Assembly (NCBI GenBank): GCA_029552545.1
Contig: JAKPDO010000019.1
Location: forward strand, 1-64,000
Direction of reading: 5' to 3'
Length of the DNA: 64,000 bases
DNA from: Planctomycetota bacterium
Lineage (GTDB): Bacteria; Planctomycetota; Phycisphaerae; Sedimentisphaerales; Anaerohalosphaeraceae
This document shows, piece after piece, positions 53,431 to 63,253 of this stretch (the stretch's first letter is position 1; each line of letters opens with the position of its first letter). The position numbers were made by a program, and so were the translations under genes. The notes under the pieces are model-generated. The model saw only the letters and a program-made list of their open reading frames with translations, was not told where the DNA came from and did not search any database.

Positions 53431-55401
53431 AAAGGTGATTTTTACGCCGGCATAAAACGTTCTCCCGGCGCAGTAGGGGAACGAGTTGGGTGTGCCGGTG
53501 TAGGCGAACGTGGGAGCGAATTCCTTGTCATTCAGGAGGTTTTCTCCTTTGAGCATCAGGGTGGAACGTCCTTTTTTCATTCCCGTCCAGTCCGAGATGT
53601 CTATTTGCAGATTGACGGACAGCAGAGTGACGGCCTTCGGGTTTGGGTTGACGTTCAGCGGCGAGTCCACCTGCGGCGGTTTGCCGAAGTGGGTCAGAAA
53701 GATTCCCACAGACCCTTTTTCCCATTCGTAAGCGGTCCCCGTTTTAAACATGTTTTCCGGCACGACGGTGGGATTCAGTCCCGCATCGGCCTGATTTTCC
53801 TGATGCAGGTATGACCCCAGAATCTGCCAGCGCGGCGACAAATAGTGCTTCCATTCGAATTCGAGTCCCTTGAAGGTCTGTTTGCCGCCGTTCATATAGG
53901 ACCACGGTGAGACGGAGGTGTCGTAAATAATCAGTTTTTCGATGGTGCTTTGAAAGACCGTCAGAGCCGCAAAGGTTTTTTCCGTGTGATAGAACAATTG
54001 TGCATCATAGGTGGCGATGGTTTCCGGTTCCAGATTGGGATTGCCTGTCAGAATCGGCGGGTCATACAGGTCCGATTCCATCGCCACGGGGGCCCGAAAG
54101 GCCTCTCCGTACAGCAGCTTGACTCCCCATCGTTCGAAGGGGGTCAGAATCAGACCGTGACGAAACACAAAGTCTTCTCTGCCCTGTCCGGATTCGTTCC
54201 ATTGGGTTCCGGTAATGAACTTGGCCCACGTCCCGAGTTTATAATCCGCCTGTGCGTAGGCGCTTTGGGGGTAATATTTGTAGGGCGGGATGGACTGGAA
54301 GTGGTCCTTGTCTGCACGGAAGTTCCGCCGCCGTTCTTTCAGATAGCCGAAGACCAGGTTGAGGGCCTCGGACGGCTCGGCATAAAGGGTGACTTCTCCG
54401 AGCCAATCCTCGCTGTTGGTGCCAATTTTCAGGGGAGCAGGGCTGGACAGACTGTCTTTCTGCTGGTTGTAGGTCAGATTCAGTTCCAGTTCAACCGAGT
54501 CCGCCAGAGGATGCCGCCAGCCGAGATTGGAGAACAGCCGGCTGGTTTGTGATTCGTGGTGCGGATTGGACCAGAAGGGCATCACACCCATCGAATAGGT
54601 GTCGATGTCGGCGGCAAAAACGTCCGCGGTGAAGTCCTCGTAAGACAAATGCAGTGTTCCGGAAAAGTTCCGACTGTGGCGGTCATCGCGGCCCGGTACT
54701 CCCAGACCGTCGAACATCTTGTAGGGTTCTCCCTGCTGACCGAGCGACTGAAACGTTCCGAACAGCCCCAGCGAGCCGAACCGTCCGCCTCCGGCAAACG
54801 TACCCTGATAATACCCGTAAGAGCCGCCCATTCCGGAAAGCGTCCATTCGGGTTTTTCGGGGATGCGTCGGGTTTTCAGATTGACTACGCCGGTAAAGGC
54901 GTTGGTGCCGTAGAGAACCGAACCGGGGCCGCGGATAATCTCCACGCTCTCCAGCGCCGCCAGCGGGTAGGCCATATAGAGAGGAAAGTTGTAGCCGAGC
55001 GCACTTTCACGGACCGGCCGGTTGTTGATGAGAATCAGCGTATGCATTTCCGCATGGGTGGACATATTCCCGCGGAAGCCCGCCAGGTTGTCGGAGAAGA
55101 CAAAGGAACTGCGGGTATAGATGCTGGGCTGCCGCTGCATCAGCCCAAAGAGCGTGCGGTCGCCGAAGAGGTTCCATTCCTCCTGCGGAACGATAACGGC
55201 TACACCCGGGGCTTCAAACAGAGTCTCTTCTTTTTTGGATACCACAGAGATATCGATATTCAGCAGCTGTTCCAGTGAGAGATTGTAGAGGTCGTTTGAT
55301 TCAAGACCGGATACGGAATCCCCCCGTACAACGGTACTCATAAGAAGAAGCACAATCCATTGCGCCGCTGGAGCCCCCTTTTTTTCCGGCGCCGACCGCA
55401 T
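53428..55401 (-). CDS. TonB-dependent outer-membrane receptor
   Basis: 657 residues. Signal peptide (AAQWIVLLLMSTVVRG), then SLEQLLNIDISVVSKKEET, where a TonB-box-like segment and plug domain begin (VIVPQEEWNLFGDRTLFGLM, VEIIRGPGSVLYGTNAFTGV). A 22-strand-type barrel with alternating aromatic residues follows, ending in the terminal Phe of YAGVKITF. The start at 55401 is chosen for AAGGGA; an earlier start at 55515 would mis-place the signal peptide. Ligand unknown; the carbohydrate neighbourhood suggests an oligosaccharide, the plug resembles cobalamin/iron-type receptors. It is divergent from a second TonB gene. Confidence 0.92.
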   Translation of the reverse strand: MRSAPEKKGAPAAQWIVLLLMSTVVRGDSVSGLESNDLYNLSLEQLLNIDISVVSKKEETLFEAPGVAVIVPQEEWNLFGDRTLFGLMQRQPSIYTRSSFVFSDNLAGFRGNMSTHAEMHTLILINNRPVRESALGYNFPLYMAYPLAALESVEIIRGPGSVLYGTNAFTGVVNLKTRRIPEKPEWTLSGMGGSYGYYQGTFAGGGRFGSLGLFGTFQSLGQQGEPYKMFDGLGVPGRDDRHSRNFSGTLHLSYEDFTADVFAADIDTYSMGVMPFWSNPHHESQTSRLFSNLGWRHPLADSVELELNLTYNQQKDSLSSPAPLKIGTNSEDWLGEVTLYAEPSEALNLVFGYLKERRRNFRADKDHFQSIPPYKYYPQSAYAQADYKLGTWAKFITGTQWNESGQGREDFVFRHGLILTPFERWGVKLLYGEAFRAPVAMESDLYDPPILTGNPNLEPETIATYDAQLFYHTEKTFAALTVFQSTIEKLIIYDTSVSPWSYMNGGKQTFKGLEFEWKHYLSPRWQILGSYLHQENQADAGLNPTVVPENMFKTGTAYEWEKGSVGIFLTHFGKPPQVDSPLNVNPNPKAVTLLSVNLQIDISDWTGMKKGRSTLMLKGENLLNDKEFAPTFAYTGTPNSFPYCAGRTFYAGVKITF

Positions 55402-55529
55402 AAGGGTTCCCTTCGAAGAATCGGATTCTCGAAACAGAACACCTTGGTTATCGGCAAAAAAAACGACCGGTTTAAGTCGATTTTTTTGCTCCCTTATCGG
55501 ACTCTGGAGGAACAAAACACACGTTTTGG

Positions 55530-55543
55530 AGCAAATATTTGCT
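55530..55543. promoter_or_regulatory. 14-bp palindrome between the two TonB genes
   Basis: AGCAAATATTTGCT is perfectly palindromic and lies 128 bp from the start of the leftward receptor and 118 bp from that of the rightward one. It is a candidate shared operator; no matching site was seen in other promoters here. Confidence 0.4.
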
Positions 55544-55661
55544 GTTTTTCCTCTTCAGGAAATCAAAGCACATTATATCGCAAGGTAAAAAGGACGATTT
55601 TTCGTTTCGAGGGTCGGCGGCCGGGGAGATTTGCAGAGTAAATGGAAACAGGAGGTACAGT

Positions 55662-57978
55662 ATGAATCGTCTTGGGATATTGTTCCTGGGGGTGCTGGCA
55701 GGGGTTTGTTTGTCGGGTTTTTTAGATGCAGCTGAACCGGCTGAGCCGACACCGGATAATTTTTTTGATATGTCGCTGGAACAGTTAATGGAAGTCCGGC
55801 TGGATTCTGTGGCCTCTCTGACCAAATCATCGCCGCGTCTGGTGCCGGCGGCGGTTACCACCATTACAGAAGAGCAGATCGAGGCCTCCGGCGCCCGAAG
55901 TCTGTTTTGAACTGCTGGATATTTACGTTCCCAACCTGCAGTGGCTTCGCAATACGTGGGAGCCGGATAATCTGGGACTGCGGGGAATCATCAGCGACCG
56001 GGACGATAAGTATCTGCTGACCGTGAACGGGAAAGTGATGAACGACCGAATGCATTACGGGGCAATCAGCGAGCGGGACCTGGTGCTTCTGAAGGATATT
56101 CACCATATTGATATTATCCGAGGGCCCGGTTCCGCTTTGTACGGTCCGGGGGCGGTCTCGATGGTCATCAACATTGTTACGCACAGCGGGCTGACGTTTG
56201 AGGGGACGGATGTGACTTTCCGCAGCGGCGCGGTGGAGGAGTTTTACTCAACGGAAATTCGGCACGGCCGCCGTTTTGCAGACGGAGACAGCGGACTGTT
56301 TACCTATGTGGGCATCGGTAAATACAACGGAGCGGACAAGTATGATGCCCCCGTGCATTATGGATTTGATTTTCCGACCACGTCTGATTTTGGCTGGAAT
56401 GAGTCTCCCGGCGCTCCGTATCTTCCGGGAGACGGTACGGCCGCCGGGGAAGCGATGACCCGTATCAATATGCCCGCAGATCAAGCAGCTGCGCGGGGAT
56501 TGCCGCCGATCAAATTGTTTGCTCAGTACGATGAGGGAAACTGGACATATTGGCTGCGCTATACGCGCGGCGGGCAGCAATTTCCATGGGCGACGGGGGC
56601 TTTGGCGCGTGTTCCTTACGGATGGACGGATTATATCAGAAGCCGCATGACGGGAAACTGGTTACCGATTTTTCCCCCGGACTGGAGCGGAGACTGGGGG
56701 GATCCTGGTATTATCTGGTATCCGGAGTATGAAGCATCGTCGCCGCTGGAACAAAATTTTTATCAGTATCAGCAGCTGACGGGATATGTCGGATATGAGA
56801 CGAATTTGTCTGAACAGACGGATTTGAGTCTGGCATTCAGTTATGATTTGTTCGATTATCGGCGCCGGACTGTGAACTGGTTTAACGAGGTCTTTCGAGA
56901 AGATGAATACTACGGGCGGGCCATGATTCGCCATTCCTTCAATGACTCTCATGGGGCGGCCTTGGGGGTTGAGGTTTCGCATCATGAACTGGGACTAAAA
57001 GCCCATGGATATCCGGATATGGATTTTACAGATGATGCGATGGCCAATGCCGGGGTTCCAATGAGCCGCTGGTCGACAAATTTATATTCGCTGTTCGGGG
57101 AATACCAGTGGACAATCAGTGAACAATGGACCGCGTTTTTTGGGGGACGTATTGACGATCATACTTACAGCAGCCGGCTGTTTTCTCCGCGGGCTTCGCT
57201 CATTTATGCTCCTACGAAACGAGATGTTTATAAGCTTTTATGGGCGCGTTCCGTGCGGACAAATTTTGAAGAAGAAATGCGGGCGAATGCATTGGTCAAT
57301 CTGCCGGACGGTGACCCGGAAATTCTGGATAATGTTGAGCTGCGGTATGAACGTGTCCAGAGCGAGAACCTGGATTTGGCAGCTTCGTTATTCTGGCACT
57401 ATAATCTGGAATTGATTTCCTATTCGGCGGCCGCCGGAGCGGCTGTGCCGGTGGGGACTCAGCGAAACTGGGGGGTTGAATTAGAGGCCTCTTATCATAC
57501 AGAAGCAACACGATTCACCCTTTCACACGGATTTGCCAAATTGTATGATTTTTCGCTGGCGCCGGGGCAGACCACCATTATTACCTCGCAGGCCTATGGG
57601 TATGGGGATGACGGGGCCTTGTGGTCCAATCATGTGACGAAGCTGACCTTTCAGCACAAACTGACCGAACAATGGTCCGCAGACGGTTCGATGCGGATTT
57701 ACTGGGGATTCGGCGGTCTGAAAGATTTTGACGAATACCAGCTAAGTCAGAACGAGTATTATCCGATTGATCCAGACTGGAAGCGCGGCTACCGGGGCAA
57801 TTATTATCTGAATTTAGGACTTCAGTATCGACCCAATCAAAACCTAACCTTTCGAGTTGATGGGATGAATCTGCTTGGAATTTTCGACAAGGATTTGAAT
57901 AAGCGGAATTATGGTGCCAGCGGGGCATTTCGTTCCCATGCACCGTCGGTTGGGGTCTCTATGACCTATAAATTTTAA
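55662..57978 (+). pseudogene. TonB-dependent outer-membrane receptor with a +1 frameshift near residue 82
   Basis: The ATG at 55662 follows a perfect AGGAGG. The signal peptide is ILFLGVLAGVCLSGFLDA. The N-terminal part (MSLEQLMEVRLDSVASLTKS) and plug start read to IEASGARSLF and then meet TGA at 55908-55910. The plug and barrel continue in the +1 frame as ELLDIYVPNLQWLRNT, then HIDIIRGPGSALYGPGAVSM, to a barrel ending in the expected Phe (VSMTYKF). The break is in a TTTT run, UUU UGA A, so one extra T or a +1 recoding event both explain it. The barrel shows no other stops or gaps, so decay is recent or absent. About 770 residues when joined. Confidence 0.85.
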
Positions 57979-57980
57979 AT

Positions 57981-57999
57981 ACAAAGCATTCTTTGTTTT
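57981..57999 (+). terminator. Short hairpin after the TonB gene, possible terminator
   Basis: ACAAAG-CATT-CTTTGT (57981-57996) followed by TTTC, starting 2 nt after the stop codon. The stem is short and AT-rich, so this is weak. Confidence 0.4.
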
Positions 58000-58058
58000 C
58001 GTCAAAGTTGGGGGCATCCGTCATCGTTTCAATTTTTTTCAATTCAAAGAGACATAAA

Positions 58059-58078
58059 ATCTTATTATATAATAAGAT
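58059..58078 (+). promoter_or_regulatory. 20-bp perfect palindrome, probable ArsR operator
   Basis: ATCTTATTATATAATAAGAT is an exact 20-bp palindrome, 92 bp upstream of the ArsR start. Dyads of this size with AT-rich arms are typical ArsR-family operators. It contains TATAAT-like sequence, so binding would hide the promoter. Confidence 0.7.
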
Positions 58079-58170
58079 ATAATTATTTTAAAAAGTCTCG
58101 AACCAAAAGAGTTTTTCTAAATATATGATTATAAAGATATAAAGATATTAGTATGTATGAGGACAAAATT

Positions 58171-58452
58171 ATGGATGCGAAAATTGCTCAAAAAGCGGCG
58201 GCGGTTCTGAAGGCGGCGGCTCATCCGATTCGCCTTCAGATTATTGAGGCGCTGGCCCACGAAGAGCTGTGCGTCAATAAGATTATGGAGCGAATCGGCT
58301 GTCCGCAGGCCGTAGTCAGCCAGCAGCTGGCCATCCTGCGGGATAAGGATATTCTTGAGTGCCGCAGAGAAGGGACCAATGTTTTTTACCGCATCAAAAA
58401 TAAAAACGTGATTCATCTTCTCGATTGTGTTTATAATCATTGTGAACCCTGA
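58171..58452 (+). CDS. ArsR-family winged-helix repressor, cysteine-rich, probable sulfur-species sensor
   Basis: 93 residues. The fold is AAVLKAAAHPIRLQIIEALA, then the HTH VNKIMERIGCPQAVVSQQLA and the wing REGTNVFYRIKNK. Cysteines are at 34 (ELCV), 44, 64, 86 and 91. Classical ArsR uses ELCVCDL for metal; here only the first Cys of that motif remains, so thiol/persulfide sensing as in SqrR/BigR is a reasonable but unproven reading, supported by the persulfide-type enzyme 22 nt downstream. The start at 58171 is preferred (AGGA 8 nt upstream) over 58153, which lacks a ribosome site. The upstream palindrome is its likely operator. Confidence 0.85.
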   Translation: MDAKIAQKAAAVLKAAAHPIRLQIIEALAHEELCVNKIMERIGCPQAVVSQQLAILRDKDILECRREGTNVFYRIKNKNVIHLLDCVYNHCEP

Positions 58453-58474
58453 TTCCATCTGCGGAGGCCATCAA

Positions 58475-60172
58475 ATGAGTCGCAAGATAGTGATCGTCGG
58501 AGGAGTAGCGGGCGGGGCTACAGCGGCGGCACGGCTTCGCCGTCTCGATGAACAAGCCGAAATTATCCTGCTCGAACGGGGACCCTACATTTCCTTTGCC
58601 AACTGCGGTCTGCCGTATTATTTGGGGCGAACGATACCCAATCGCCAGGATTTGCTTTTGCAAACGCCGGAAAGCTTCTCCAAGCGGTACCGAGTGGATG
58701 TCCGGGTTCAGAATGAGGCCGTTCGGATAGACCGTGCCGGCAAACAAATCGAGATTCTGGACCGCCGCAGTGGAAGGACATACAGGGAATCCTACGATTT
58801 TTTGATCCTCTCTCCCGGGGCTGAACCATTCCGACCGCCGATTCCGGGAATCAGCTCAAAACGGATTTTTACCCTGCGGACTGTTCCGGATGTGGATGCG
58901 ATTGATTCGTTTATTCAGACTAGTCGTCCCAAGCGAGCTGTGATTGTCGGCGGGGGATATATTGGGCTGGAAATGGCGGAAAATCTTCGCCATCGCGGTT
59001 TGCTGACGGCTGTTGTCGAATTGGCCCCATCTGTTTTGCCCGCCGCTATGGACCCGGAGATGGCCTTCTATCTGCAGGAACATTTGCAGCAGCAGAATGT
59101 CGCCTTGTGGCTGAATGACGGCGTTGCGGCTTTTGAGGAAACGGCCGACGCTCTTCGCGTGCGTCTGAAATCCGGGATGCTTTTGCAGTGCGACTTTGCC
59201 ATTTTATCCGTCGGCGTCAAGCCGGAAGTAAAACTGGCCAAAGAGGCCGGCTTGAAACTGGGGGTTTTGGGGGGAATTGAAGTGTCGGATACCCTGCAAA
59301 CAAGCGACCCGTCGATTTATGCAATTGGCGATGCGATTGAGGTAAAACATCCGGTTCTTGACGGTGCGGCCCTGATACCGCTGGCCGGTCCGGCGAATAA
59401 GCAGGGACGGATGGCGGCCGACAATATCTGCGGTCTAAATCGCCGGTACGGCGGCACCATCGGGACCGGCATTTTGAAGGTTTTTGACCTGACTGCGGCG
59501 ATGACGGGAGCTTCGGAAGCGGCCCTGAAAAAGGCGGGAATAGACTATGAGAAAATCTACCTGCATCCGGCCCATCATGCGGGTTATTATCCCGGGGCGG
59601 CTCCTTTGCATATGAAAGTGCTGTTCAGCAAACCGGACGGGCGGATTCTGGGTGCCCAGATTGTCGGCCGGGAGGGGGTGGACAAGCGCATCGACTTGCT
59701 GGCGGCGGCGGTTCAAAAGCGAATGACTGTTTTTGACCTGATGGAGCTGGAGTTGGCGTATGCTCCGCCGTACGGCAGCGGCAAAGACCCCATTAACATG
59801 GTCGGTTTTGTCGGGGCCAACGTGCTGGATGGGACGATGCCGCTGGCGCATTTTGAAGACCTCCAGCAGGGAGATTTTGTTTTGGATGTCCGCACGGACG
59901 GGGAATGGAAGCGCGGCCATGTCCCGGGTGCGGTCCATATTCCGCTGGACGAATTGCGGCAGCGTCTGGGTGAGCTGCCCAAAGACCGCACGATTTATCC
60001 CTATTGCGGCGTCGGGGTGCGCAGTTATGCGGCCACACGGATTCTCCTGCAAAACGGATTTCATGTGCGCAATCTGAGCGGCGGCTATCAGACCTGGTGT
60101 TCGGTTGCCCGCCGGCAGACAGCGGATTCCCAAACGGCCAAACAGTTGAAAGAAGAATTTTGTGTTGTCTGA
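58475..60172 (+). CDS. CoA-disulfide reductase / persulfide reductase fused to rhodanese domain
   Basis: 565 residues. The FAD/NAD(P)H disulfide oxidoreductase part opens with VIVGGVAGGATAAARLRRLD, with the redox Cys C44 in FANCGLPYY, the NAD-binding GGGYIGLEMAENL and the FAD-binding IYAIGDAIE. The C-terminal ~100 residues are a rhodanese domain with C511 in YPYCGVGVRSYA. This single-Cys reductase-rhodanese fusion is the CoADR-RHD/Npsr type, which reduces CoA disulfide, persulfide or polysulfide. GGAGG stands 7 nt before the ATG. It is the second gene of the ArsR operon; the MMPL transporter follows after 23 nt. Confidence 0.95.
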   Translation: MSRKIVIVGGVAGGATAAARLRRLDEQAEIILLERGPYISFANCGLPYYLGRTIPNRQDLLLQTPESFSKRYRVDVRVQNEAVRIDRAGKQIEILDRRSGRTYRESYDFLILSPGAEPFRPPIPGISSKRIFTLRTVPDVDAIDSFIQTSRPKRAVIVGGGYIGLEMAENLRHRGLLTAVVELAPSVLPAAMDPEMAFYLQEHLQQQNVALWLNDGVAAFEETADALRVRLKSGMLLQCDFAILSVGVKPEVKLAKEAGLKLGVLGGIEVSDTLQTSDPSIYAIGDAIEVKHPVLDGAALIPLAGPANKQGRMAADNICGLNRRYGGTIGTGILKVFDLTAAMTGASEAALKKAGIDYEKIYLHPAHHAGYYPGAAPLHMKVLFSKPDGRILGAQIVGREGVDKRIDLLAAAVQKRMTVFDLMELELAYAPPYGSGKDPINMVGFVGANVLDGTMPLAHFEDLQQGDFVLDVRTDGEWKRGHVPGAVHIPLDELRQRLGELPKDRTIYPYCGVGVRSYAATRILLQNGFHVRNLSGGYQTWCSVARRQTADSQTAKQLKEEFCVV

Positions 60173-60195
60173 TTGCGGAGAAGAAAGGAGCAGCA

Positions 60196-63048
60196 ATGGA
60201 ATTCAGGGATAAAATTATTGCTTTTTCAGCGGACCATCCCAAATGGATTACTTGGACGATGGTTCTGTTCACGATCGCCTGTGCTGTGATGATTCCGATG
60301 ATCCGGGTCGATACGGACCCGGAGAATATGCTTTCGTCGGATGAACCGGTGCGGGTTTTTCACAATCAGACCAAGCAGTGGTTCGACTTGAGCGACATTG
60401 TGGTGCTGGGGGTGATTAATGAAAAACATCCTGCGGGCGTGTTTAATGCCGCGACACTTGCCCGCGTGTATGAACTGACGGAATTTGCCAAGACGCTTCG
60501 CTGGGACGACCCGAAAAACCCCGGCAAACAGGCCGGTGTGGTGGAAGTGGACATCATTGCTCCTTCGCTGATTGACCATATCGAAGGGGGCGGCGGGATG
60601 GTGCGGTTTGAATGGCTGATGCCGCAGCCGCCGAAGACGGACCAGGAAGCGTTGGAGATTCGCGACAAGGTGATGTCCAATCAGCTTCTGCGCGGCACGA
60701 TGGTTTCGGAAGACGGCAAGGCGCTGATGCTGCTTTTGCCCCTCACTGACAAACACCTCAGTTATCGGGTGTACTCGGCCCTGAATAAGAAGATTGCGCA
60801 GCTGGGCGGAACCGAGTCGTATCATATTACCGGTCTGCCCGTAGCGGAGGATACTTTCGGGGTGGAGATGTTCATTCAGATGGCGGTTTCGGCGCCGCTG
60901 GCGATGCTCACCATTTTTCTTCTGATGCTGCTGTTTTTCCGCAAGCTGGTGCTGATTCTTTCCCCGATGATTATCGCGATGGTGTCGGTGATTACGACGA
61001 TGGGGCTTCTGATCGGGTTCGGCTATCCGGTTCATATTATGAGCTCGATGATTCCCATCTTTCTGATGCCGATTTCAGTGGTTGATTCGGTCCATATACT
61101 GTCGGAGTTTTTTGACCGCTATACGCGAGAAAAAGGCCGCCGGCAGACCATTCTCGAAGTGATGCACATCTTGTTTGTTCCGATGCTGTACACATCGCTC
61201 ACGTCGGCGGCGGGCTTTCTGTCGCTGGCCCTGACGCCGATTCCGCCGGTGCAGGTATTCGGTGTGTTTGTGTCGATCGGGATTATGATTGCCTGGGTCT
61301 TTACCGTAACGTTCGTTCCGGCTTATGTGATGCTCCTTCCGGAACGAATGCTGGCCAACTTCGGTCTGGCGGTGCATCAGGAAGAGGCCCATACCTGGCT
61401 GACGCGGCTTTTGGCCCGCACCGGACGAATGACGGTTCGGCAGGCCAAGCCGATTCTGGCGGTACTGGTGCTGCTGTCGGCGGGGGCTGTGTACGGCATT
61501 ACGCAGATTGTCATCAACGACAATCCGGTCAAATGGTTTTCCATGCGGCATCCGATTCGCCAGGCCGATATTGCCCTGAATAAGCATTTCGGCGGAACCT
61601 ATATGGCTTATCTGGTGCTCCGCGGTCCTGAAGAACAGACCGCCCAGGCGGGGTTTGTTCAGGAAGTTGAACAACATCTCCGGCAGCTTGTCCAAAGCCG
61701 CAAGGCGGAAGAACCGTCCATCGAGAAGGCCGCCGCCTCGGCTGTGAACAAACTGCACGAACTGGCGTCCAAAGGCCTGACGGCGTCGGCTCTGATGGAA
61801 GAGATGAGCCGGTTTGCTCAGACCCAGATGGAGCAGGCCTCTGATGCGGATTTTTACGGCTGGCAGGAACTGGAGGCCTTTTTCGGGGTGGAGCGGGAGC
61901 GGCTTCGGCCGTTCAAACGGCCGGAGGTTCTGGTCTGGATGAAGGAGCTTCAGACCCATCTGGAAAAAGCCGGCCTGGTCGGCAAGAGCAATTCCATTGC
62001 GGATATTGTGATGAAGGTCAATCAGGAACTGGTGGACGGTCGGCCGGAAAGTTTCCGGGTTCCGGAGAAACTCGAGCAGGTGGCGGAATGTCTGATCCAG
62101 TACCAGAACAGCCATCGTCCGCAGGATTTGTGGCATATGACGACGCAGGAAATGACCGAGGCGGTTATCTGGATGCAGCTGACCAGCGGCGACAACCGCG
62201 ATATGGAGCGGGTCGTGCGGGCGGTGGAGGAATACTGGAAGAACAGTCCGCCGCCGATTGCCCTGGAGCATCAGTGGGCGGGGCTGACTTATATCAATAT
62301 CATCTGGCAGAACAAGATGGTCTGGGGGATGCTCCAGTCGTTCCTCGGCAGCTTTCTGGTGGTTTTTATTATGATGGCGATTTTGTTCCGTTCGGTCCTG
62401 TGGGGTCTGGTTTGCATGATTCCGCTGACCATCACGATTGTGATGATCTACGGTCTGATCGGCTGGCTGGGCAAGGATTATGATATGCCCGTGGCGGTGC
62501 TCAGCGCCCTGACGCTCGGAATGGCGGTGGATTTTGCCATCCATTTCCTCGAACGGGCGCGGGAGCATTACAAAAAGGTCGGGTCGTGGGAGAAGGTATC
62601 CGAGGAGATGTTCGGCGAACCGGCCCGGGCCATCACCCGCAATGTGCTGGTGATTGCCATCGGCTTTCTGCCGCTGCTGGCGGCGCCGCTGGTGCCGTAT
62701 AAGACTGTGGGCATCTTTCTGTGCGCAATTATGGCCCTGTCGGGTGTGGTTACGCTGCTGGTGCTGCCGGCTTTGCTGAAAATCGGAGAAAAAGTCCTGT
62801 TTCGCCCGCTTGCCCAGCCGGTCGGTGCGAGCTGCAACTGCGGATTCTGTCTGGTTATTTCGCTTTCAACCGTCGTCCTGATTGCACTGAATGTTCATCA
62901 GTACTGGCACGTGGGTGTCGGGAAACTTACCTGGATTAGTCTGGGCTTGATTCCGCTGCTGGCTCTGACCTGCGGGCTGCTGTCCCGCCGGCAGGCCTGC
63001 CGGATAACCGAATCAGAAAAACCTGTTTCTTCCGAAGAAGGGAGGTAA
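60196..63048 (+). CDS. MMPL/RND superfamily exporter
   Basis: 950 residues with about 12 membrane helices in two halves. Each half has a large extracytoplasmic loop; the first is about 60-230, the second about 450-700. The first transmembrane block includes SAPLAMLTIFLLMLLFF, PIFLMPISVVDSVHIL and TSAAGFLSLALTPIPPV, and the second SALTLGMAVDFAIHFLERAR. The arrangement is that of COG1033-type predicted exporters of the RND superfamily, often for lipids or sterol-like molecules. AAAGGAG precedes the ATG at 60196. It is followed at once by a DUF2892 protein (3 nt) and a LolA-like protein, which points to an envelope lipid or lipoprotein path. Confidence 0.93.
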   Translation: MEFRDKIIAFSADHPKWITWTMVLFTIACAVMIPMIRVDTDPENMLSSDEPVRVFHNQTKQWFDLSDIVVLGVINEKHPAGVFNAATLARVYELTEFAKTLRWDDPKNPGKQAGVVEVDIIAPSLIDHIEGGGGMVRFEWLMPQPPKTDQEALEIRDKVMSNQLLRGTMVSEDGKALMLLLPLTDKHLSYRVYSALNKKIAQLGGTESYHITGLPVAEDTFGVEMFIQMAVSAPLAMLTIFLLMLLFFRKLVLILSPMIIAMVSVITTMGLLIGFGYPVHIMSSMIPIFLMPISVVDSVHILSEFFDRYTREKGRRQTILEVMHILFVPMLYTSLTSAAGFLSLALTPIPPVQVFGVFVSIGIMIAWVFTVTFVPAYVMLLPERMLANFGLAVHQEEAHTWLTRLLARTGRMTVRQAKPILAVLVLLSAGAVYGITQIVINDNPVKWFSMRHPIRQADIALNKHFGGTYMAYLVLRGPEEQTAQAGFVQEVEQHLRQLVQSRKAEEPSIEKAAASAVNKLHELASKGLTASALMEEMSRFAQTQMEQASDADFYGWQELEAFFGVERERLRPFKRPEVLVWMKELQTHLEKAGLVGKSNSIADIVMKVNQELVDGRPESFRVPEKLEQVAECLIQYQNSHRPQDLWHMTTQEMTEAVIWMQLTSGDNRDMERVVRAVEEYWKNSPPPIALEHQWAGLTYINIIWQNKMVWGMLQSFLGSFLVVFIMMAILFRSVLWGLVCMIPLTITIVMIYGLIGWLGKDYDMPVAVLSALTLGMAVDFAIHFLERAREHYKKVGSWEKVSEEMFGEPARAITRNVLVIAIGFLPLLAAPLVPYKTVGIFLCAIMALSGVVTLLVLPALLKIGEKVLFRPLAQPVGASCNCGFCLVISLSTVVLIALNVHQYWHVGVGKLTWISLGLIPLLALTCGLLSRRQACRITESEKPVSSEEGR

Positions 63049-63051
63049 AAT

Positions 63052-63240
63052 ATGACGGTGGAACGAATGCTGCGCGGGATTGCAGGGTTTTTTGTCCTGC
63101 TCAGTGTCGGGCTGGCGGTTGTGCACAGTCTGTACTGGCTCTGGTTTACGGCCTTTGTGGGAGCCAATCTCCTGCAGTCGGCCTTTACCAATTGGTGTCC
63201 GATGATGACTTTCCTGCGAAAACTTGGAATTCGAGGATAG
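63052..63240 (+). CDS. DUF2892 family small membrane protein
   Basis: 62 residues, two hydrophobic segments (GIAGFFVLLSVGLAVVHSL; YWLWFTAFVGANLLQSAF) and the conserved NWCPMMTFLRKLG tail typical of DUF2892/YgaP membrane parts. In E. coli YgaP this domain is fused to a rhodanese; here the rhodanese is on the reductase two genes upstream. GGAGG and only 3 nt separate it from the MMPL gene. Its function is unknown; sulfur-related transport is inferred. Confidence 0.9.
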   Translation: MTVERMLRGIAGFFVLLSVGLAVVHSLYWLWFTAFVGANLLQSAFTNWCPMMTFLRKLGIRG

Positions 63241-63253
63241 AAAGGAGAATGCT

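Noticed and set aside
61075-62568. A 497-codon minus-strand frame opposite the MMPL gene
   Set aside because: Rich in His, Arg and Gln with no domain, as expected of an antisense shadow.
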